Part shown: one piece after another, positions 56,801-64,000 of the stretch | Position numbering within the stretch: the stretch's first letter is position 1 | Layout: each line of letters begins with the position of its first letter | Assembly: GCA_030272155.1 (NCBI GenBank) | Contig: CP126194.1 | Location: 558,001 to 622,000, forward strand | Source: Tetradesmus obliquus | Taxonomy: Eukaryota > Chlorophyta > Chlorophyceae > Sphaeropleales > Scenedesmaceae | DNA: 64,000 bases | Direction: 5' to 3' | The notes under the pieces: model-generated | Databases searched by the model: none | Seen by the model: only the letters and a program-made list of their open reading frames with translations | Told to the model about the DNA's origin: nothing | Position numbers and translations under genes: made by a program

Positions 56801-59581
56801 AGCAGGACAGAAATCTGAACACACACCACATGCCGCATGGTCAGCACAAAGCAGCAAAAACAGTATCTGTTATTGCTCTCAACGTTCCTGAAAGCAGAGG
56901 CATGCATGAGTGCATCAACCTGCTGCTGCTGTGCAATTGCAACTGTCAGCGCACCTGCTGTCCCCAGCAGCTGACACCCAGTGATGCTCACGCTAGAGCT
57001 GCACCAATCGCACTGATGTTCAAGCAGGAGCCGCCATTTAAGTTCCCCACCTGGCCCACGCATCTCCATCGCCACAGCGCGCGCCGCATGTTTGCGCGCA
57101 GCCCCGCCTCACCCGCGGCCAGGCCTGGCGGCTCGTACACGCCCAGCTGGCGGCACTTGATGATGGCCTCCTGGTCCAGCGCCTGCAGGGATGTGTAAAC
57201 CACGTGCTCTTTACAGTGCTCAGCTGCAACTGTGCACTAGTCAGCACATGTTGCCGTGGACACGTGCAGCGCTCAATGGGCCACTGAACTGATGCATGGC
57301 AACAGCCGCCGAGGGTCTCCTGCCACACCGACTCCTTTACACAACGCAAAGCATGCGACCCCAGCGCCGCCACGCTGTGCACGCCCCTCCCGTAGCAGCA
57401 GCTGCTCGCAGACTGATGATCAGACAGCCTCCAACGCACGCGCCTGGAGTATGACCTCCTCTTACATATTGGGCTGGTGGGCAGTGCCACAGGGACCAGC
57501 TACCACCACAGGCATGCAGCAGGTCAAACCCCCACCTCCCCCCACACCACCGCCCCACCGCGCCGCCCTCAAGCCCACACCCACCTGGCGAATGACCTCC
57601 TCGTACTGCGCCGCAGCGCCCTTGAAATCATGGATGGCGGCCGCCAGCCGCCGCCGCAGCGCCGCCAGGCCCGCCTTGTCGTAGTTGTACTCCAGGTCAT
57701 CAGCCGCCAGCGCATCCAGGTCGTAGCCGCCAGCCACCACCGTGCTGGGCTTCACGGGGGACTCCTCCTCCGCGGCAGTGCTGATGGCCTGGGGGAGAGG
57801 CGGGGATGAGATGCGAGGAGTGCAGCGCACATGTGAGGTGCTCAACGTTGCTGTGTGCTAACAACGTTGTTGCAAGCAAGCTCCTGGCGCATGACTTGCT
57901 GGCAGTAGGATTGTGCAACGCGGTGCTGGGGCTGATTAAATTATCTCGAACATCACAAGCAAGGCAGACGTGGGCAGTACAGGCAGCCCCGCAGCCCCGC
58001 AGCTGGTGGCCACATGCATGCACTGCTTGGGCTCACCGCCATGTAGGGCCGCAGCGGGTCGCGGCGCGGCATCTGCTTGTCGTTGGCCACGATGATGGTG
58101 ACCACGCTCTCCAGCTCATTGGTGGTGCGCAGCACGTCCTCCGCAAAGCGGCCAGCCCTGCACAACCACACACCAGATCAAAATCGCACCAACAGTCGGT
58201 GACAAAGCAGCTGAAAGATTACACTTCACACAATAGCACCAGCTGCAGTAGCACTGTACGCTTGGGTGCTCAATCCTGCTGCAGACAGACGAACACGCAT
58301 CATTGGCTAGCAGCCACCCCCAGTGGCCCGCCTGCGCTGCTGTCCTCTCTTACCTGTGCGCGCACCACTTGAGCAGGTGGCCTGCATCGGCCTTCCACAT
58401 CTCGCGAGGGATCTCCACCAGGCCGTAGCCCATGAGCAGGATACCCGCAGACAGACCAAACGTGTTGCTGAGCGCCATGCCTAGCGCAGGAAGGTCAGAC
58501 AGCGCTAGCGTCTTCTCATACACAACAATTACCATCAGGCCCACGGCGCCTGGCAGCAGGAACACAGCAGCAGCGCAGGCACAGAGTCAGCTACAGTCAA
58601 GTGCGCCAGAGGCAGGTGGTCAACCACAACAGCAGGAACGAGGTGGGTATCGTAGTGGCGTTGTGAACATGAGAGTGCCGCTAGCTGTTGTGCTTGCAGG
58701 ACTCCACTCGAGCAAGTGTGAGGGCGCAGTCAGCTGTGTGAAGTCTGGCAGACACGCTTGAGTTTCTGGCTGCAAGGGCAGTGCATGCATGCAACCAGAC
58801 TCAGGCAAGCAAAGGAGGCCCGCTCCTGCTCCTGCAATCATGCACTCTGCATCAGCAGCATGCACCAGTTGTGCGCAGCTGCTGGCCGTGCTTCTGACAG
58901 CGCAGCCTGCCACGCAACCTGACAACAGAAGCAGGCATAATGCTGCCTGTCATGATCTGCCAGCGCCACCCCAGTCACCTGCTGCACCCGCTAGTCCATA
59001 CAGCAGCCCATTCTCCTTCAGCGATGTCATGCAGCGGCCGCCAACAGTGAAGTCGCCGGCATCAGCATACACTTGGAAGAAGGGCAGCACCAGCCACGTC
59101 AACACCTGCAGAGGTGCCACAGCAGCTGAAGGGTTCAGCTCGTATGCACTGCTGCTGAGCGTGGTTTGCTTAAGCAATGGGCAGCACCAATGCTCCTGCT
59201 GCTGCTGCTGCTGCTGCATCGTGTCCAACAGCAACTGCATGCACTGCTGCTGGCACTTTGCAGCAACAGCTGCCTGCCTTAGCAGGAAGCACCCCATCCC
59301 TGCCGTCAAAGGCCCAGCATGCTGTGCTGCAGTGCAGGCTGCATCACCTGTGTGCTCCAGTAGGTGATGCGCCACAGGATGCTGATGCCCCGCTCCGGCT
59401 GGTGCTTGAGCGCAGCCCACACATCAATGGGCGTGATGAGCACAATGGACATGGACACCGCCCATGCATACGCTGTTGCTGCCAGCACTATGTACGGCAC
59501 AGAGGGTGCTGCATAGCGCCGCAGCAGCCAGGCAATGGCACAGGCCATACCCACAAAGCCAACAGCAAAGAAGCCCCACAT
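53874..59581 (-). CDS. LMBR1-domain (LMBD2-like) multi-pass membrane protein, 692 aa
   Basis: Thirteen exons on the minus strand: 59581-59348, 59105-58979, 58549-58354, 58157-58037, 57788-57585, 57182-57051, 56744-56623, 56460-56371, 56099-55925, 55644-55493, 55094-54949, 54468-54225, 54009-53874; phases agree and sum to 693 codons. The start MWGFFAVGFVGMACAIAW, then PYIVLAATAYAWAVSMSIVLI and TPIDVW, match the LMBR1/LMBD2 opening. Further hallmarks are ILWRITYWSTQ, YADAGDFT, LSNTFGLSAGILLMGYGLVE and IPREMWKAD. Predicted spans recur in exons 1, 2, 3, 7, 8 and 10, about nine in all, with a cytosolic helical loop between. The C-terminal tail is Ser/Ala-rich and ends near LDGIFAEIGTS, as in plant homologues. 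The family sits in the plasma or endomembranes with ill-defined roles. Decoy exons lie in the intron between 54948 and 54469. Confidence 0.92.
54660..54708 (-). repeat. 49-bp decoy exon B in LMBR1 gene
   Basis: On the minus strand TTTTCACAG|GCTGCAGAC...GCGCAAGC|GTGAGC: intact acceptor and donor around 49 nt copied from the end of the exon at 55094-54949. In the parent frame it would read ADNMELQLPRLMGRK. Confidence 0.85.
54776..54793 (-). repeat. Poly-G run (sense) in LMBR1 intron
   Basis: Eighteen C on the plus strand, hence G on the transcribed RNA, between the two 49-bp decoy exons. Confidence 0.9.
54807..54855 (-). repeat. 49-bp decoy exon A in LMBR1 gene
   Basis: On the minus strand GTTTACAG|GCTGCTGGC...GCGCAAGC|GTGAGC. 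It is a closer copy of the real exon end (last base 54949), 142 bp away, with both splice sites intact. Confidence 0.85.
55841..55854 (-). repeat. Poly-G run (sense) in LMBR1 intron
   Basis: Fourteen C on the plus strand, followed by ATCCCC; G on the transcript, between exons 9 and 10. Confidence 0.9.
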
Positions 59582-61456
59582 GGCTGCTGCTGCTGCTGTT
59601 GTTGCCTGTGGTTGCTGTCGCTGATGCTCTCAGAGGCACTGCCTCGCCGTCAGGAACAGCAGCTACTGTGCCAGTACTAGTACCTATGGACAGCTGTAAA
59701 GTCTAATGTCGAAACTAGCACGAAGGGTGCACAGTAGCTGCTGGTTGCCACGCCCGCTTGCAATGCATGCTACTCGCTGCAGGTGCCACTGCTGCTGCAC
59801 GCTGCGCTGCTGCTGCCATCAACCCATGTCGTGCCCTGCAGATAACGCTGTGTCAGTCACGTTGAAACATAATCGATCACAGCTTCAACAGCTGTTGCAT
59901 GCCAGGAGGTCCACATCAGCACACAGAACAGTAGCTGGTGGTGCACTCATGAGGTGAGCAGGACCACAGCATGGAGATGCCGAGGACTCAACCCTTTAGT
60001 AATAGCACGCGATATGGAATGGCATCGTTTAGCTTACTTACCTCGAGGTGTCGTTGCAATCCCCTCCTTGCACAGCCCAACCAACGTTCTCCCTGCTGAC
60101 AGCCCGTTCTTATCCCAGCAAATGTTCAATACAGGCTTGCTTTCCTGTAATACGTGGCATCTTACGTATCCAAGGGCGTCAGCAGCGTACACAAGTGAGA
60201 AGGGGCACTGGTCCTGTTGTACAGGACAACACGCTGAAGGTGGAATGTACGTTGTCTACAAGACTGGTCGCTGTGCACCCCGGTTTAAATGGCTGATTGG
60301 CATGGTATGTCAAGGGCAGCACACCTCAGCACTCGAGCTGGTCAACCTTTTGCAAGCCCTGAACCCAAGACACCACGCCAGACTGAACATTGCTGCAGTA
60401 GCTGCTGGGTCCGAGATGAACAACAAAGAGTTGTAGCTCAGCTAAGCTGCCGTTGCTGTCATTTCAGCTGCATACAGGCCCGTATTGTAGAGTTGACAGA
60501 TGTGAGGCTGCGCTGCCTGAAGGTTGATTTCCTGGCCTGGCAGGGCAAGCCAGTCACGGTGTGCTATGGCAGCTGGTGACCACATGCTGCATGAAACCTG
60601 TAGCAACCACGTTCATCAAAAGGGGTGCTCTAGGTTATGAGCTGGTGTAGCAGCAGTCTCAAATTCTTTGAGACCTGCAGCCTGAGGCTGCCTGAGGCAG
60701 CCTGATCAACACATGTGCTGCATGTGATGCAATGCTGACAAGGCTCTGTGCTGTAGCAGTCAAGCCTTGTTCCGCTCACAAGCTGGCATCACGCAGACGG
60801 GGAGAGAGCAGACATTCTGAAAATAGCAAGGCTGGCTCAAAAAAACAGTGACGCAATGGGCTGCACCGTAAGCACATCAGCCGAGCCATGAAGAACCAGA
60901 TCCAACAGCATTGACCTCACCCCCATCAATGCTCGTGTGTGAATGGTGGAAGAATGCCCATGCTTGGCAAATGACAGGCTCGTTGACTGTGCTGTGACAG
61001 CTGTCAGCAAACTCAACATTTAAGCTTCAGAAGCAGGTTGAGTTCGGGAGGCTGCCACAAAACTATCAGGTGCCAAGCTATCAAGCATATGGGCCAGACT
61101 GATGCAGCAAGATGATGCTGTACAGCGAGCACTGGTCACCTCAACGCAAGGGCCGGAAGTCAAACCTTTGCAGCGACAAGTGCTGTCGCACGCACTTGAT
61201 CAGCAACGATTTCAAATTCAAGAGGTTGATGCTATTGCAATTGACTAGCGGGCTACCTTGGCTGCTCGCGTAAACCCGACAACAACTGTGTCACTGCAGC
61301 TTGGGTTTGTGGGTCACTCTGAGCTCGTCTAGCTGTTTCGCAGCGAACTGGCAGTGCATTTCGGTTGACGCTCTGTCCTCTAAGCCACTCGTGCCTTTGC
61401 CCGACGCCTGCCTGCTGCTTCGCTGGCCTCAACAAAGCATCAACAGAACATGAGTG
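59582..61456. other. Mostly non-coding, LMBR1 promoter and one doubtful exon pair
   Basis: It contains the 5' leader of the LMBR1 gene at the left and the doubtful exons 60225-60579, listed separately. From 60580 to 61456 I see nothing I can support. Confidence 0.45.
60225..60579 (+). CDS. Possible last two exons of an unrecognised gene
   Basis: After an acceptor-like TTGTACAG a frame reads GGMYVVYKTGRCAPRFKWL and ends at a strong donor ATG|GTATGT (last base 60304). A second acceptor, GCATACAG, opens 60478-60579: ARIVELTDVRLRCLKVDFLA to CYGSW and stop. The two join in phase 0, and codon use in the second part looks coding. No upstream exons, start codon or family were found, so this may be chance. 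Confidence 0.25.
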
Positions 61457-62395
61457 ATGAGGCAAACAACGCGCGGCCCTAAAATATTTTTGAGTTTGCT
61501 TGCGTTGTGTTACCTAGAGGTGCGCCAGCTCGCCCAAGTGTTGGAGTACCCAGACTGGCAACGCTGCACTGCTCATGCAATGCTGCTGCTGTGCCTGCAG
61601 ATTGTGCTTTGGACCGCCTGTTTGCTTTTTACGGCACAAGGAAGTGCCTTGCCAGGAGAGGCTCTTGCTGGGCAAGTCTACTTGAGGCGTGAGACGGTGA
61701 GTTGATGGATGGCCGAGGTGGGGGCATGTTTCCCACTTGCATCGGTGCTTTCATCCTCGTCCCTTTGCTTCTTGCAGAGCAACCTCAAGACATTTGCGGG
61801 AGGCAGGGATCAACCCCCTCTGCTCTTTGATGAGCTTGCCCTGCACCTGCTGCTTGAGCACCACCAGCAGCTGGAGCACTTGTCTTTGAAGCAGCAGTTC
61901 AACGCACAGAGTGACGTAGCGTCGTCGCTGCTGCTCCAGCCGCACGCACAAAGCCTTAGAGCCTTTCCGGTGAGTTTTGGCGGGCTCACTGTTGTCTTCA
62001 AGGATGAGCAGCAACGCGGCAGCACCTGGACCGATCGCTCCTGCTACGGTGTCGCAATATGGTGCACTCATGTTTCGCGCGTGCAGCTGGAGGTTCTGCG
62101 ATCCGCCCGCCAGGCAACTTTGAACTTGAAACTGCCAGCATGCTGCTGCACACTGCACATGGTCCAAACTCGTTGTTCGCTGTAGATATCACCGATAGTG
62201 CACGCCTGGGGGTCGCAGCTGTTTTTTCATTAAGCTGAACTGAGCTAGGCAGCTGTGCCGCATGATCGGTTGCAAGGAGAGGCCTGGTGTAACATGCTGT
62301 GGTTATGACGTGTGCTTCTGCTTTGCTGCTGTTGTGTTGTGCAGGCCTTCCAGGGGCTACCTGCCCCCTTCACGGGAGTGCAGGCTATTGATTGA
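61457..62395 (+). CDS. Possible 160-aa protein, unrecognised
   Basis: Three exons in consistent phase 0: 61457-61696, 61778-61969, 62345-62395 (stop TGA), with donors ACG|GTGAGT and CCG|GTGAGT and acceptors CTTGCAG and TTGTGCAG. Exon 2 looks genuinely coding: LFDELALHLLLEHHQQLEHL then SLKQQFNAQSDV, a helical segment, closed by AFQGLPAPFTGVQAID. Exon 1 is less sure; it holds hydrophobic stretches (IFLSLLALCYLE, IVLWTACLLF) and may itself contain a 5' intron (61547-61602). No family recognised. The stop lies only about 270 bases before the next start codon. Confidence 0.45.
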
Positions 62396-62662
62396 CTGCG
62401 TCAGCCCGTTCAGCAGCAGCGGCAGCTGGTAGCAGTTAGCAGTAGCAGCAGTAGCAATAGCAGACAGGCAGGTAAGCAAGCAGGGTGCAGACACAACGCT
62501 AAACACGTGTTGTCGCAGCAACTGCAGTGTAGAACAGCTCAGTGCAGCAGCGTCCTCTCAGCGCTAGTTGAAGAGTCGCCGGCAGTCAGCAGTGTAACAT
62601 CAGCTGTAGCAGTAGCCAACGAAGAAACATCACCGCACGAGCTGATCACATCGAGCAGCATC

Positions 62663-64000
62663 ATGGACTCTCAGCCAGACGCCAGCAAGCCTGGCAACAG
62701 CAGCGGCGGCAAGCACCGCCTGCTGCCCTTCAGGCTGCACCTGCCCATCCCCGGCATCCCCATTCCTGGCCTCCGCACGCTCGGCAGGCTCACAGGCATC
62801 GGCGGCGGCAGCAGCAGGCCCAGCAGCAGCACTCCTGCAAGCGCAACAGCCACCTTCTGCCCAGCTGCCGCCAGCGGCGGCGCCGGCGCGCTGGCTGCCC
62901 CCAAGCGCTCCAACAAGGTGGCCACGAAGCCCGTCAGCGATGTCTTTGCTGGCGCGCTGGCGCGGGCGCTGTCTCAAAGCACCATCCACCCACTGGATAC
63001 GCTCAAGGTGCGCATGCAGGCAGCCGGCAACGCAGCAACCTCTGCCGCAGTCTCAGGCGGCGCTGCTGCCGCGCGTGCCGCACCGCCTGCCGCCAGCGTG
63101 CGCGGCCTGTCCAAGTTTGGCCAGCTGGTGCCGCCACCTGTGGCTGGCCCTGACTTCAAAGCCATGAGCGCCGGGCTGGCCAGCCTGTACAGGGGCGTGG
63201 TGGGTGCGGCCAGCGGCGCAGGCATTGCGATCGGCGCCTACTTTGCGTGCTACGGCGTGGCCTGCAACGTCATCGCCACGCACACCGACCTCAGCCCGAG
63301 TGCGGTCGCGTTTGTGTCCGGCGGCGTGGCGGCGGCCGGCAGCAGCGTGGTCAAGGTGCCGCTGGCGGTGTGCATCCGCAGCGTGCAGGCGGGCGTGTAC
63401 CCCAACGTGTTTGCTGCGGCCAGCAGCATCACGGCCAAGGCAGGGGCTCGGGGCTTGTTCACTGGCTTTTTCCCTACACTGCTGGAGGATGTGCCTGACA
63501 TGGCGGTCAAGTTTGCGGCGTACGAGTCGCTGCGCCAGCTGCACAAGCGGGCGAATAACGGGCGCAACCCGTCACCACAGGTGCGCAGCTGCGCGGGTTT
63601 GCTGGGTGTGTTGCCCTTGCTGCGACATATGCTGTTGTGATGCATGCGCAACTTGCTGGTGTGCATTTGGGAGTGGACGCAACACTGCGTGGCAGGTGGC
63701 TCTTCAATTTGTGTCCTTACAACTCCCGCCTGCTTTACAGAGAAGCAGGCACATTACATGATCAGCCTCTTGCTGTCTTGCACTGTCATCAACCGTGCAC
63801 ACACCATGCAAACTCCATGTTAACACCTTTGCCGACAGCTCACCTCTGCCGCTGCCCTCTGTCTCTGGCTCGTCCTTGCCGCCCTTGCAGGAGGACTTTG
63901 GCATGGGTGCATTTGCGGGTGCTCTGGCGGCCGCCTCCACCACGCCCCTGGACGTGATCAAGACGCGCATGATGTGCGCGGCAGCGCAGCGCCCCACCAT
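62663..64000 (+). CDS. Mitochondrial-carrier-family protein, 5' part
   Basis: Exon 1 is 62663-63580 (306 codons); exon 2 begins at 63891 in phase 0 and runs off the window. A Ser/Pro/Gly-rich N-terminal extension of about 90 residues precedes the first carrier repeat. Repeat 1 has HPLDTLKVRMQ (P-x-D-x-x-K-x-R). Repeat 2, GVAAAGSSVVKVPLAVCIRS, has lost the acidic and basic pair of that signature. Repeat 3 starts AGALAAASTTPLDVIKTRMM. LFTGFFPTLLEDVPDMAVKF between repeats is typical, and the layout resembles plant S-adenosylmethionine-carrier-like proteins, without a substrate claim. Carriers of this family exchange metabolites across mitochondrial or plastid inner membranes. I start at the first ATG; the frame is open back to 62507 without one. 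The intron 63581-63890 is plain. Confidence 0.85.

Noticed and set aside
1-64000. Full transposons, reverse transcriptase, transposase or viral genes
   Set aside because: I found no conserved polymerase, integrase or transposase motifs and no long terminal repeats. The 49-bp inverted pair is the only mobile-element hint.

Overview
The window is nuclear DNA of a green alga. Protein-coding exons are GC-rich and every multi-exon gene is cut by many short GT-AG introns. CTG/CAG triplet runs fill both introns and low-complexity coding tracts (polyA, polyQ, polyS). TGTAA, the usual chlorophyte polyadenylation signal, lies downstream of several stop codons. The gene families fit the green lineage: SBP-box factor, GTE-like bromodomain protein, PPDK and a plant-type LMBR1 protein. 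A core chlorophyte, perhaps a Sphaeropleales/Scenedesmaceae alga, is my inference; nothing in the window names the species. The exon structures below were built by hand from splice sites and reading phase. The completely modelled genes sum to whole codon numbers with one terminal stop.

Layout, left to right: (1) minus-strand bromodomain protein, 3' end outside the window (1-3414). (2) Divergent promoter region, then a 405-aa secreted Cys-rich protein (4860-7599). (3) A 25-exon gene for an about 2265-aa leucine-rich-repeat protein with a DUF4476-like region (9324-22167). (4) Pyruvate phosphate dikinase, 15 coding exons, 888 aa (23316-30798). (5) Convergent minus-strand small membrane protein (32331-33496). 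(6) About 6 kb with no credible coding sequence. (7) Minus-strand SBP-box transcription factor (39611-41189, 5' end unresolved). (8) A 92-aa conserved-looking protein (44326-45396). (9) A 521-aa coiled-coil/Gln-rich protein (47265-51662). (10) A U1 snRNA gene (52937-53100). (11) Minus-strand LMBR1-domain (LMBD2-like) membrane protein, 13 exons, 692 aa (53874-59581). (12) Two weakly supported small genes. (13) The 5' part of a mitochondrial-carrier-family protein running off the right edge (62663-64000). The genes look functionally unrelated, as expected for a eukaryotic chromosome segment.

The most striking signal is not a gene. At fourteen places in four genes a 90-160 bp segment spanning an exon-intron junction is duplicated in tandem. 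Each leaves one to four decoy exon edges, often with an intact AG or GT splice site, inside the neighbouring intron. The clearest are a five-copy array in the bromodomain gene (1200-1750), an exact 114-bp four-copy array (47989-48384), two 49-bp cassette exons that would shift the frame in the LMBR1 gene (54660-54855), and an in-frame alternative acceptor in PPDK (26842). Sense-strand CTG runs abutting acceptors, and poly-G runs on the sense strand of introns, accompany this.
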